64,000 bases of DNA from Kitagawia praeruptora (lineage: Eukaryota; Streptophyta; Magnoliopsida; Apiales; Apiaceae). Below, piece after piece: positions 24,171 to 35,416 of this stretch. The notes beneath the pieces were generated by a model, which was not told where the DNA came from, did no database searches, and was given only the letters and a program-made list of their open reading frames with translations. Where the stretch lies: the NCBI GenBank assembly GCA_037693485.1, contig CM075354.1:159675501-159739500 (forward strand), read 5' to 3'. The position numbers and the translations under genes were made by a program. Each line of letters opens with the position of its first letter. The first letter of the stretch is position 1.

Positions 24171-25604
24171 AACCGATGCTTGTCCTCAAGCATAAACAAT
24201 TACACTAACTAACTAGTACCACTTCCGTAGGTGATCATGGTTGCATTTGGCATATGCAACAAGCCCTTTAAACCCCTAGGCAGCCCTAGTAGACGAGTAA
24301 GGTCTCGTGAGGGCCTATAGTGAATGTACCCACAAAATCTATTTAACCTAATGCAATGCAATGCATGAATGCAACTTATATGAAAATGCAAGATCCTCTT
24401 CAAACTCACCAAGACCAACTAACAAGCAAATATCTCAAAGAATGCAAACAAATCCAAGCAGAGCTCGACTAAGTCCCCGTATACTAACAAATACATGACA
24501 GAAACGTGTGTGTGTGCAATGCTCATCAGAAATACTCCCAAAACTAGGTCAAAAATCATACATGCTTTCCGTCAAGACAATCACAGGTTTATAACTAGAA
24601 TAGTCTGTAGACACTCCATAACCTAGAAACACCTCCATCCTTATCCAAGGTAGACAAAAACTCATGCTTTATTACTATGACACATAATACTAAATACAAT
24701 ACGCATGCTTATTTAACCGTACAATGAATGAGAACCCCAAAAGGCTTATACAATAATACCCATGTAGCGAGTGTTAGGTTAGCAATCCCAAACCACAAGG
24801 GCTTTAGGTTACTAGGACTAAGTCCCCTCAGACTTAATTACTCGAGTATTAAAGAGCTCACTCTGGTTAATTTTGCATATAAACAATTAATTATTGACTT
24901 TTTTTTTCTCTCTTTTTTTTCTTTTTTTTATGATTTTTTTTATATGCAATCTGGAATGAGCCTTTCTCAATTCCAACCCTAGACTACTCATATAAATATG
25001 AGCTGGCTACTAGCCATTTGACGCCTAGCCATTATTCACCATTATTATAACTCGCATAAAATTCCTGTTTTCCCCCAAACTTAGATTTTAATGTTCCTAA
25101 GCTATAAAGGGAATAACGAAAATTCTAAGAATAAACAAGTGATTAAATCTCAAAACATCCCACATGCATGACTCTAACCTAGCCCAAAAGCACCCCAATG
25201 AGACTGTGTAATTAGTTTTGTTCCCGTAACATGCAAGTCAATTCCTAGAAACTATAAATCAGCCTTCTACTCATCATCAGCACACCCAATTAAACACCTA
25301 CCTATCAATCAGAATCAGCTCGTCCTAAGGGATCATGAAAAATGCATGCCATGAAAATGCAACTAAAATGGACTCACATGATCAACAAACAAAAAATAAA
25401 ACAGAATGTCCTATATGAAACAAACAAAAATATCACGAACATAACAATCATGCATGAACTACCACTACTATGCAAACATGATATCCTATATGAACACATA
25501 ATACAACATCAAATACAACTACTAATCCCCATATCACCCCCAAACTTAAAATATTCAATGCCCTCATTGAATGGAAGTAATACGAAGGAAAGCAAAAAAC
25601 ATAC
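24171..25604 (-). other. Athila 3' untranslated region with extra polypurine tracts
   Basis: Sequence between the stop of the post-pol ORF and the main polypurine tract. It contains two additional TAAGTTTGGGGG tracts (25072-25083, 25537-25548) and a T-rich run at 24900-24945. No coding frame is credible; the small plus-strand frames here show no family resemblance. Confidence 0.6.
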
Positions 25605-25970
25605 CTACTCCTCAGGATCATCACCCTCCTCGGGTGAATCTGGATACGGAGTCCGTGCTCCAAAAAGAGGCCACTCAACAGGAGTACCTGGCGACCTAAA
25701 AGCTGAATCCAAAGCACTAGCCATGTCCTCCGAATACTCGCGATGGCGGACATTCAACGCATCCATCTTCCGTGTCATAGAATCCATACGCCTAGTCATA
25801 CCACGGAAGTAACCATCCATAACCGACATATCCACCATACCCTGAGATGGAGCTACTCTGGAACTCCCAGTAACATCAGCTCTCGACACACGTGGCGGAG
25901 CGCCCGCTCTCTGACCACTAGCAACACCAACTCCCCTCATGATCCGATCAAAAGTAGTCTTATCAATAGG
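25605..25970 (-). pseudogene. Athila post-pol ORF, 3' part
   Basis: The last 122 codons of the ORF split by the T1 solo LTR. It begins at PPIDKTTFDRIMRG next to the target duplication, has a basic/Met-rich region (DGYFRGMTRRMDSMTRKMD) with coiled-coil character, and ends with an acidic tail and TAG at 25605-25607. Its frame joins that of the 5' part once the insertion and one duplicated target copy are discounted. No function is established; see the 5' part. Confidence 0.7.
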
Positions 25971-26745
25971 AGGACTGTGGCATTCCCACAATCCGGGGTA
26001 CCGATTTGGGGCCACTAACCACAATCCACACAACGAATACCTGGATATAAACATACTATAATAATAAATACCCCTGATCCAAGACCGCTTACAGGTTATG
26101 GTATGAAACAAACTACCAAATTACATCATTACAATCCAATCCTCAAAATGAAATTATTAAACAATTTAATAACAACTAAGTTCGTTTACCGAACTAGCAA
26201 ACCAACCTCTGACAAGCTCAAATCACTACCCGGCGAAACCAACAACTCGAACGTCACCTCTCGCTGGAACAGGAAAACTCTTCCACACAAGGTCCACTAG
26301 TCTCCTCTATTAACTGAAGAAAAATGAACAAGCAAGAGTGAGCCAACAATGCTCAGCAAGTGTAAACAGTGATAGCAATATCAAGAAAAATATAGGATCT
26401 GATCAACTAGAATAATCATCATACGGTACGAAAGAAATTAGCTGAAGAAATTAAAATATTGTAACTCCCAGATGAGCCAACAGGACTTCGCTAAAATAAA
26501 ATGCCTCAACAATGAGAACTGATAAAAGTTCTTATAATTAAAGATAATCATAATAGGCTTTAAAGGAAATCAGGCTTTAAAGCAATTCAACCTCAATGTA
26601 TGGATTAGAATTGGATTTTTATATATTCTAAAAACAATAAGGTTAGGCTGCTGATCAGTCACGCACTAACCTCGGACAAACGCACACAGCAATGTCCTTT
26701 AATGGATCCACGGCACACATTGGCCTTAACATCTGACCACGAATC

Positions 26746-26833
26746 TGGTCTCCCCGAAGGGACATCTGTTGACCATTAAACTGGTCTCCCCGAAGGGACT
26801 CCTCTGACCATAATATGGTCTCCCCGAAGGGAC
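26746..26833 (-). repeat. Three tandem 34-36 bp units in the solo LTR
   Basis: TGGTCTCCCCGAAGGGAC (plus strand) occurs at 26746-26763, 26782-26799 and 26816-26833, spaced 36 and 34 bp. Each unit can form a short hairpin (TCCCCGAAGGGA). The position corresponds to the GC-rich direct repeat of the other T1 LTR. Confidence 0.85.
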
Positions 26834-26969
26834 ATCAAAAAACATTCCAATTCTTTATCCAACGCACTAGGTGTCGGAACAATCGACAACCTCTATCAAT
26901 CAAACAATCTGGAAAACTCACGTTCCAGAACAACTCAAGATCCAAGAATCAATGGAGAATTCAAGATCA

Positions 26970-27115
26970 ACATGTGTCGACAAGTTCGACACGATAATTG
27001 GGTAATAATTAAAGAATAATAACCTCAAAGGGTATCGACGAGTTCGATACCATAAATAGATGACAATTGAATAAACAATAATAACAAAAAGTATCGACAA
27101 ATTCGATATGAATAA
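26970..27115 (-). repeat. Three degenerate units around TCGACAAGTTCGA
   Basis: Variants of ATCGACGAGTTCGATA occur near 26977, 27036 and 27094, about 58 bp apart, each followed by an AATAATTGGGT-like stretch. They are part of the solo LTR. No gene is present. Confidence 0.6.
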
Positions 27116-29494
27116 TTGGGGTCATAACATCATTAAATGAATCGACAAAAGAATTTACTAGCAACATGATTAACAACAACGGAGGATATACGACAAAACA
27201 AGGATATAGTCAAGTGCTAATCATTTATTAAATTTCTCCAACATCTAGAAAAGTTTGGACTAAATTGGTCAGTTCAGTGGTTCAAAATGAACATTTGTAA
27301 GATAAGTCCATGATAATTAATTGTAAATTAATTTTGAAGAAAACATCTCTTAAAGAGGGTCCATCGGGTAAAATATGCTAAGATCAGAAATTATGCTAAA
27401 AGGTTTTTATAAGAATTTAAAATCTTGGATTCCCTGTGATTAGAACGATTCTTAAACATTTTTTAGGAAAATAAAAATAAAAGAAATGGCACTTCGCTGA
27501 GGAATCCAATAACATACCATGTATTAAAGTTTTATGGAAGAAAAGGTTATTTGTAAGATCATTTGAAAAGTAGCACTTGAGCTCTAGGTAGAGAAAATAA
27601 ACATTTGCACGTCATTTGAAGAAGGATGTCACTTTGTAAACATAATTTGACCGACACATTTAATAAATAAATATAACAGAATTGCATCACTTGAACAATA
27701 AGTGAGGAGCGATAACACTTGCCTCGACACACGAAGTTCTCGATCCTAAAACCTCGATCCGCTGTACATCTTCACGTCAGTTCTACTTCTTTACACTATG
27801 ACCTCTTATTCGGTTCTACTCCCATCTTTTCTTTATAATCCGACAATCTTCATGTCAATACACTCGTCTTTGATAAATATCTTCTTGCTCGAAATTTCAT
27901 TTATCCGTGCACTGCTCTTGGCCGAGTCTCCTACTCGTACCTATACAAGGTAAAGTACTACTTCAGTACCAAACCAATCAAAACCTTACTGATTGCTCTA
28001 TTCTACCCATACGCGTCCTATAACGCTTTACACTTAACACATATATCATCATATTCTCAAAATAATTTAGTACAATTAGATAATCACATAAGCACGTGGC
28101 ACATATTATCAACTTACACATATATCTAATAACGCTCGTATAACATTGACATTCAAGTAGTTCTTATTAAAATGCTATAAGAATTACAAAATAATTCTAA
28201 CAAAATTTGGACAGAACCTCCTCTAAAATATGACTTAAACCTGTGAAATACTATTAACCCAAATCAACAACCAAATGTCCTTAGCTTCAACACAATACAC
28301 AATCATGTCAATTTATACTAATGTACCTCATTTGTACATCCCTGACAAACCATAAACTTAACACATAACATTCATATATCACAATCCGATCATTTGACTT
28401 ATTTTATACCTGTAATCAAATTAATATCCTTAGTGATAGGTTAACAATTACAATTATTACATACAAATTACTAATCGTATCACACAATAAACATCTCAAT
28501 CATTTCAATTATCTCTAACCACTTTTAACATCATCTAACAATTAACCTTAATAATCTTATAACCAAATACTACTCCATCCCACCAATGCTTGTATAGTCA
28601 ATTAAACTTGACACATCATACTCGAAACCAACTAAGTTCGAAATATAGCCATTCAACATATAAGTTCGAACAAAACATCAAGCTGAACAATTTGACCACT
28701 TCACAATCTAATATAAAATTCACATATAACATTCAAACCTAACCTTTAATCTAATCAACCTCATTTTCAACCAGTTAAATCATAAACCTGTAAGAATAGA
28801 ACTAATCTCAAAACAAAATCATTCTATGACATAAAATTCTCAAAGCAAGGATTATACATCATTTTATACCCAATCAACACAAAACCGAGTCAAACAATCC
28901 ATAAACCCGGCCACCGGCTCGGTTAACCAACACAGCTTAAAAACATACGACCCGAACAACACAATAACTTGATGAGTTATCTCAGACATCTGGACTTGGT
29001 GGAACTCGGACAGAACTCATCACACAGAACCGAAATCAAACAGGAACAAAACCCCGACCTTCTTTTCTTCATTCACGACCACCTCCACCTCTCATTCCCT
29101 TTCGCACTCACACCATAACTCACAGTAACCCACTGAATTCAGCCCCCAGTTTCAAACAATCATCCAACACCCACTGTTCACGCGCACATACATACATAAA
29201 CACTGCACACGAATCATACAACCACCAGCCTTTACCCGCGGAATCAACACAACTGAAGCCCCCAAATCGCAGCACTCCAATTCGCTGTGCACACAGAAGC
29301 GACTACAACTCAAACCACAATCACACAGTTGATATCGACCCCACCCTAAGCACACACAGCCACGCTTCTTCCTTTACACACAAAACCAGCCACAGTCGGA
29401 ATCAAGAACAGGGAAGGGGAGATGTTGTCAACACAACCCCCAGCAGTACACACACACCATCGATTTAACACACACACGTGTATATATACACGAG

Positions 29495-29758
29495 TGTTAT
29501 AGGTTCTTGTTTTAATGATCAAAACCTATAGATTTTCTTTAAGAGAAATGATAATGCAGAAAGAAAGAGATGAGATAATAGAGATTCAGGAGAGAGAGAG
29601 AGATGAGAGAAAGAGAATTGTTGTTTATTATCTCAAAATCTGAATCTTCCAGAATGATTACAATCATTTATACTATGAAAAGTCTGTTAACAACTCTAAC
29701 AGAATTTCCCGCCAAAACTTATTTATTCTAATTTTTTAATATTATAATTCCCATAACA
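29495..29758 (-). repeat. 3' LTR of Reina element
   Basis: 264 bp, beginning TGTTATGGGAATTATAAT and ending CCTATAACA on the minus strand. It contains a (GA)n run one unit longer than that in the 5' LTR. Confidence 0.95.
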
Positions 29759-29774
29759 TTCCTTCCCCCTTCAA
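29759..29774 (-). other. Reina polypurine tract
   Basis: TTGAAGGGGGAAGGAA on the minus strand lies directly before the 3' LTR and after the gag-pol stop at 29793. Confidence 0.85.
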
Positions 29775-29792
29775 AAAGAACTTGCCCCAAGT

Positions 29793-32700
29793 TCAAACAC
29801 TGTTAACAAATTGAGGATATTGCTTCTCAAAATCTTCAGCTATTTCCCAGGTTGAATCATGCTCAGACAAGTCCTTCCAATGCACAAGATATTGAACCTG
29901 TACTTTATTCTGGAACTTGACAACTCTTCTATCTAACACAGCTGCAGGAGTCTTTTGTGTAGTAGCATTAGCTTGATGCATCCATTGTGGCATATGAGCA
30001 ATAAGAGGAGGAGTACCATGAAAAGCTTTTAACTGAGATACATGAAAAGTATCATGTATTTGAGCAGAATCTGGTAGCTTAAGTTTATAAGCCACTGTAC
30101 CAATCTTTGCCACCACTGAAAATGGTCCAAAATATTTGAAAGCTAATTTCTGATTCTTTCTGATCATGACTGACTGTTGCTTATATGGCTGCAGCTTAAG
30201 CCAAACCCAATCTCCCACAGCAAAAGTTCTCTCAGACCTATGTTGATCACTATAGTACTTCATTCTAGATTGAGCTTTCTGAAGTTGCAACTTCAAGGTA
30301 GTAATCATATCTTCTCTTCTTTGCAAGCTCCTATCAACCTCTCTATTCACAGACTCTCCTGCCAGATATGGTAAATGTAAAGGTGGAGGTTGATCGTAAA
30401 CAACCTCATAAGGGGTGATCTGAGCAGATGTATGAAAATGTGTGTTATACCACCATTCAGCTAAAGGTAACCATAAAACCCAATCTTTTTCTCTATCTCC
30501 ACACATACATCTTAGATATGTTTCTAAACACCTGTTCACCACTTCTGTTTGACCATCAGTAGCTGGATGGTAAGATGATGACAATAACAAATCAGTTCCA
30601 TGTAGTGAAAACAAGGCTTGCCAAAAATGACTGAGAAAAACAGCATCCCTATCACTCACTATACTTCTGGGCCATCCATGAAGTTTAAAAACATGATCTA
30701 GATAGAGTTGTGCTACTTGCAAAGCATTGAATGGATGAGACAGACTCAGAAAATGAGCATATTTACTCAATCTATCTACCACCACAAAAATGACCTCCTT
30801 ACCATAAGATTTTGGTAATCCAGTGATAAAATCCATAGAAATATCCACCCAAACCTCTGAAGGAACTGGAAGTGGCTGCAGCAAACCTGGATATGCAGCA
30901 ACATCATGCTTTGCAGTTTGACAAATTTGACAATTCCTTACATATTGCCTTACCTCCTTAGTTAAACCTTTCCAAGTAAACAATTGTTTAACTCTCTTTA
31001 AAGTGAGGTCCCTTCCCGAATGACCCCCTTCAGGAGTAACATGATGCCATTGTAATATCTTAAGTTTAAGATCAACATTTGGCCCAATAACAATTTTATT
31101 CCCCTTCCTGAGTAAACCATCATGTAAAACATAATTGGCCACACTTTGCTGTTGCTGAATCTGCTGAAGCACTTGTACAATGTGAGGATCAAGTTTATAG
31201 CTCTCTTTAATCAAAACTTCCAAATCAGATGACACTACAGAAATAGCCAGGCATAAAATATCCTTACTATCCATCCTGGATAAAGCATCTGCAGCTACAT
31301 TTTCTTTTCCACTCTTATACTGAATTTCATAATCAAAACCCAACAGCTTAGAAAGCCAAAAATGCTGAAAAGGTGTAGAAATCTTCTGCTGCAGCAACCA
31401 TTTTAGACTCTTTTGATCAGTTTTGATCACAAAATGACTATTACTCAAATACTGCTCCCATTTCTGAACTGCAGTAACAATAGCTAACAATTCCTTCTCA
31501 TAAACAGACAATTTTTGCCATTTAGGTCCAAGACTTTTACTGATAAAAGCCAATGGGTGATCTTTCTGCATGAGCACAGCACCAATACCATACTGTGATG
31601 CATCTGTTTCTACAATAAAAATATCATTAAAATTTGGTAATGCCAATACAGGTGATGTACTCAATGCTTTCTGAAGGTTTTCAAAAGCTATTTGAGCTTG
31701 ATAATTCCAATGAAAAGCACCTTTCTTTAGTAAATCAGTCAATGGTTTACTAATTATAGCATAATTCTTGATAAATTTCCTATAGTAACCACTTAAGCCC
31801 AAAAAACTTCTTAATTCCTTCACAGTTTTTGGAACTTCCCATTGAATAATTGCTGCAATTTTCTTAGGATCAGTTTCTACTCCTTTTCCAGAAATAAAAT
31901 GACCTAAGTATTCCACCTTTTTCATAGCAAATGAACACTTGGACTCTTTAGCATACATCTGATTTTGTTGCATCAATTTCAACACTGCCTCTAAATGTTT
32001 CCAATGTTCTTCCAAATTCTTGCTATAAACCAACACATCATCAAAGAAAACCAACACACTCTTTCTTAATAAGGGTTTAAAAACAGTATTCATCCACCTT
32101 TGAAAAGAAGCAGGTGCATTGGTCAAGCCAAATGGCATGACTAAAAACTCATAATGACCTGTATGAGTCTTAAATGCAGTCTTAAAAATGTCTTTAGAAT
32201 CTAACCTCAATTGATGATATCCTGATCTAAGGTCAAGTTTACTAAACACTGTTGATCCAGCCAACTCATCAATAAGTTCTTCTACAACAGGAATTGGAAA
32301 TTTATCTTTCACAGTCCTCTTATTTAATTCTCTGTAATCAATACAGAGTCTCCAGGTACCATCTTTCTTACCAACTAACACAACTGGTGAAGAGAATGGA
32401 CTTGAACTGTCTTGAATAATACCTCTGTCTGACATTTCTTGAACCAATTGTTCAATCACATCTTTTTGCTTTAGAGGGTACCTATAAGGCCTAATGTTAA
32501 CAGGACTACTTCCAGGCATTAAAGGAATTTGATGATCATAAACTCCTCGAGTTGGAGGCAGTTCTTGTGGTTCTGAAAAGACTGTCTCATACTTTTGTTT
32601 CAATGCTTCCAACTCAGGATAAACTTGTGTAGAAGAAACATCTACTGTCTGTAATTCCCCCTCACACTTCTTTACTACAGGACAAACCTGTAATAAGCAT

Positions 32701-34265
32701 AACTGTGCAGCATTCTTCAACATTTTCTGTGATGGCAGTCCTTCAATGACCTTTAACTTCTTTGGTACTATCCCTCTTAATGACACTTGTTGATCATTCA
32801 CAATAAACTCCATTTTGAGTTGTTTAAAATCCCAGAAGATTGGTCCCAAAGTACTCAACCACTGAATTCCCAACACCATATCACAACTTCCCAAAGAAAT
32901 TAACATTACTTCAGTAGTAAATTCTTTCCCACTCATTGTCCATTGAAATTCCTTACACCTATGAGTACAAGATATATGATTACCATCTGCTACTGTTACA
33001 GCTTGATGTGGAATCTTCTCCATCTGACATTTCAATTTCTTAGCACAATTAATATCTAAAAAATTATGGGTACTCCCAGAGTCTATCAAGATATGCACCA
33101 CAACACCATTAACTATCCCTTGCACTCTCATTGTTTGAAAATTATGATTACCAGCCAATGCATTAACCGAAATGCAAGGCTCACCCAATATTTCACAATC
33201 AAACTCCTCAATTAAATCCTCAGTAGTACACACTTCTTCTCCTGGCACTTCAACAGTGAAAAGTTGAGGTTCTCTAAACTTGCACTTATGCCCTCTCTCA
33301 TAAGGTTGATCACAAAAATAACATAATCCTTTTGCAATCTTTTCTGCCCTAACATCTTCAGGAATATATTTAGTTGGCTTCTGCCCTTGAGATTTCGGAA
33401 CAAATTTTGTCAAAGCAAACTGATTACTCTTATGTGAGTCATTCACAGGCAATGTAGTAGGTGTTGGCAACAAAGGTGGCTTCACATTGGCTAAATAGGG
33501 AACTGAAGGTTTCACAACTGAAGAAGACCCCATTTTATAACCTCTTGAATTACTTAAAGCCAAAGCCTCCTCCTGTAATCTAGCATACTCAATTGCAGTA
33601 GCAATTGTGGTAGGCTTGAATTCTTTAACAAATGGTTTAACCGATGCTTTCAATCCTCCAATGAAACTATCAACAACATATCCTTCAGGTAAGACATGAT
33701 TACTTTGCTTCATTACTGCTCTTAGATTCTCAAACTCATCAATATAACTTTCCAAATTATCTTGTTGAAACAACTTATTGAAATTTTCCACAATATTACT
33801 GGTATCATCCCTAAATCTTGCAGTCAAATCAACAATAAAATCATCCCAATCTACATTTCTTCTTCCAGACAAATAACTACTAACCCAACTTTCAGCCTTG
33901 TCCACCATATACAAAGAGGCCAAATCAACCTTTTGATCAGCAGGAATTTTACACAATTCAAAGTATCTAGTACATTTCTTCATCCAATATCTAGGGTTTG
34001 TACCATCAAATCGTGGAAATTCTAATTTGGGAACGAATTTTAGGGCATTACCTGTATCAAGATTCTGATTCTGCCTCCCTGAACCAATTCTTGTAGTTGT
34101 ATCCGTTTCTTTGTTGAGTTGTCCTTCAATTCTCGCCACTAAAGTCATCAATTGACCCAACGTACCATCAATCTGAGTAAGCTTTTGCGTCTGATCCTCT
34201 TGCCTCTGTTCTAAAGAACGAACCTGATCTTCAATTGTTGCTCGAGATCGAGATGGTTCTTCCAT
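29793..34265 (-). CDS. Reina gag-pol polyprotein with C-terminal chromodomain, intact
   Basis: About 1,490 codons from the ATG at 34265 (MEEPSRSR) to TGA at 29793; upstream open codons lack an ATG. Domains by residue: gag about 85-230; zinc knuckle CYFCDQPYERGHKC near 315; aspartic protease LIDSGSTHNF with Asp near 395; reverse transcriptase about 590-800 with the FFDD motif near 740-743; RNase H from about 885 (ETDASQYG); integrase zinc module (HH...CQIC, about 1074-1115), catalytic Asp-Asp-Glu near 1145, 1205 and 1241 with the last two 35 residues apart; chromodomain about 1442-1487 (QYLVHWKD, STWE). No stop, frameshift or missing catalytic residue is seen. The chromodomain is expected to steer integration toward particular chromatin. 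Confidence 0.96.
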   Translation of the reverse strand: MEEPSRSRATIEDQVRSLEQRQEDQTQKLTQIDGTLGQLMTLVARIEGQLNKETDTTTRIGSGRQNQNLDTGNALKFVPKLEFPRFDGTNPRYWMKKCTRYFELCKIPADQKVDLASLYMVDKAESWVSSYLSGRRNVDWDDFIVDLTARFRDDTSNIVENFNKLFQQDNLESYIDEFENLRAVMKQSNHVLPEGYVVDSFIGGLKASVKPFVKEFKPTTIATAIEYARLQEEALALSNSRGYKMGSSSVVKPSVPYLANVKPPLLPTPTTLPVNDSHKSNQFALTKFVPKSQGQKPTKYIPEDVRAEKIAKGLCYFCDQPYERGHKCKFREPQLFTVEVPGEEVCTTEDLIEEFDCEILGEPCISVNALAGNHNFQTMRVQGIVNGVVVHILIDSGSTHNFLDINCAKKLKCQMEKIPHQAVTVADGNHISCTHRCKEFQWTMSGKEFTTEVMLISLGSCDMVLGIQWLSTLGPIFWDFKQLKMEFIVNDQQVSLRGIVPKKLKVIEGLPSQKMLKNAAQLCLLQVCPVVKKCEGELQTVDVSSTQVYPELEALKQKYETVFSEPQELPPTRGVYDHQIPLMPGSSPVNIRPYRYPLKQKDVIEQLVQEMSDRGIIQDSSSPFSSPVVLVGKKDGTWRLCIDYRELNKRTVKDKFPIPVVEELIDELAGSTVFSKLDLRSGYHQLRLDSKDIFKTAFKTHTGHYEFLVMPFGLTNAPASFQRWMNTVFKPLLRKSVLVFFDDVLVYSKNLEEHWKHLEAVLKLMQQNQMYAKESKCSFAMKKVEYLGHFISGKGVETDPKKIAAIIQWEVPKTVKELRSFLGLSGYYRKFIKNYAIISKPLTDLLKKGAFHWNYQAQIAFENLQKALSTSPVLALPNFNDIFIVETDASQYGIGAVLMQKDHPLAFISKSLGPKWQKLSVYEKELLAIVTAVQKWEQYLSNSHFVIKTDQKSLKWLLQQKISTPFQHFWLSKLLGFDYEIQYKSGKENVAADALSRMDSKDILCLAISVVSSDLEVLIKESYKLDPHIVQVLQQIQQQQSVANYVLHDGLLRKGNKIVIGPNVDLKLKILQWHHVTPEGGHSGRDLTLKRVKQLFTWKGLTKEVRQYVRNCQICQTAKHDVAAYPGLLQPLPVPSEVWVDISMDFITGLPKSYGKEVIFVVVDRLSKYAHFLSLSHPFNALQVAQLYLDHVFKLHGWPRSIVSDRDAVFLSHFWQALFSLHGTDLLLSSSYHPATDGQTEVVNRCLETYLRCMCGDREKDWVLWLPLAEWWYNTHFHTSAQITPYEVVYDQPPPLHLPYLAGESVNREVDRSLQRREDMITTLKLQLQKAQSRMKYYSDQHRSERTFAVGDWVWLKLQPYKQQSVMIRKNQKLAFKYFGPFSVVAKIGTVAYKLKLPDSAQIHDTFHVSQLKAFHGTPPLIAHMPQWMHQANATTQKTPAAVLDRRVVKFQNKVQVQYLVHWKDLSEHDSTWEIAEDFEKQYPQFVNSV

Positions 34266-34366
34266 AGATGTGTTTCGTCTTGTCCTCGCCAGCGAAACCA
34301 ACAAAGATTTGTGTCTATACTGTATCTATCGATAAAATCATGAATTCAAGCCTCAGGAAAGAATTT

Positions 34367-34377
34367 CTCTGATACCA
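34367..34377 (-). other. Reina primer-binding site (initiator tRNA-Met)
   Basis: TGGTATCAGAG on the minus strand, one base after the 5' LTR end, matches the 3' end of initiator tRNA-Met. Confidence 0.9.
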
Positions 34378-34378
34378 T

Positions 34379-34640
34379 TGTTATAGGTTCTTGTTTTAAT
34401 GATCAAAACCTATAGATTTTCTTTAAGAGAAATGATAATGCAGAAAGAAAGAGATGAGATAATAGAGATTCAGGAGAGAGAGAGATGAGAGAAAGAGAAT
34501 TGTTGTTTATTATCTCAAAATCTGAATCTTCCAGAATGATTACAATCATTTATACTATGAAAAGTCTGTTAACAACTCTAACAGAATTTCCCGCCAAAAC
34601 TTATTTATTCTAATTTTTGAATATTATAATTCCCATAACA
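34379..34640 (-). repeat. 5' LTR of Reina element
   Basis: 262 bp, identical to the 3' LTR except for one substitution (plus strand TTTTTGAA against TTTTTTAA near the right end) and one GA unit. ACGAG follows at 34641-34645. Confidence 0.95.
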
Positions 34641-35416
34641 ACGAGCCCAGCAGGAAACATAGAGGGGATGGAGAGAATCGAGTGAGGGAGAGAATAAGGG
34701 AGAGATTGACTTCGAGAGATAGAGAGACAAAGAGATTGAGAGAGATTTGAGAGCGGACTCGAGTGAGTTCTCGAGAAACAGAGCTGCCACTACTGATTTG
34801 GGGAAAAACACATCCAATTTAGGGATTTAGAAGAGATATTAACAGGGACAAAAAAGGAATTACACTATGCTGAAAATTCACAACAATTTAAATTATTCCT
34901 AAAATCGAATTTAGATGGGGAATAGATGAAAAATTAAAATTTTAAAATTCTGAAATGAAAAGAATGAAATTATAAACATCCCCATATTTTTTTAAAATAT
35001 TTTTAGGATAAACAATGAATTAAATATGAATTTTTGCAAGTTTTGACCCTTTAAATACAACATAACTCCTAAAATCATTTTAAAATATTTAAACACCCAA
35101 AATAATTATCCTAATGATTTTAAAAACTAACTAATATCATAAAGATGATAACACAAAGATTTCGTGATTTTTAACAACTCCGATAATTTTATAAATTTCT
35201 CAGAAGATCAATAATGCACGATTTAAATAGATTTTAATCATCAAAAATACAAATAAAATTACACGGACTTACACGGCACACAAAAATCATCATATAAACA
35301 CATGAACACCATACCTCATATAACTGACCTTCTCAAAAATATTCACATCATATAATCCATATTTAATATTAAATAAATCTTTGTAAATACGTGATTTTCT
35401 AGGTCGTTATAAGGAC

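Larger units (their letters stand above)
29495..34640 (-). mobile_element. Complete Reina-type Ty3/gypsy chromovirus
   Basis: 5,146 bp, flanked by the perfect 5-bp duplication ACGAG (29490-29494, 34641-34645). LTRs are 262 and 264 bp, both TG...CA, differing by one base substitution and one GA unit. It has an initiator tRNA-Met primer-binding site, one gag-pol ORF ending in a chromodomain, and a polypurine tract. Small size, short LTRs, single ORF and C-terminal chromodomain fit the Reina clade. All parts needed for autonomous transposition appear intact. It lies inside the T1 solo LTR, so it is the most recent arrival of the nest. Confidence 0.95.
25976..35411 (-). repeat. Solo LTR of family T1, split by a Reina element
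   Basis: The same 5-bp word, GTCCT on the minus strand, flanks both ends (35416-35412 and 25975-25971). The LTR starts TATAACGACC and ends AATGCCACA. Without the nested Reina element and its duplication it is about 4.29 kb. Homology with the plus-strand T1 LTR runs over most of its length, including the motif TTGCTGAGCATT next to TTGGCTCACTCTTGCT. Absence of any internal T1 sequence between the target duplications indicates LTR-LTR recombination after insertion. Confidence 0.85.

Noticed and set aside
29152..29355. Cys-rich minus-strand frame of 67 codons
   Set aside because: Part of the CA/GT-rich portion of the T1 solo LTR; the homologous portion of the other LTR does not preserve it.
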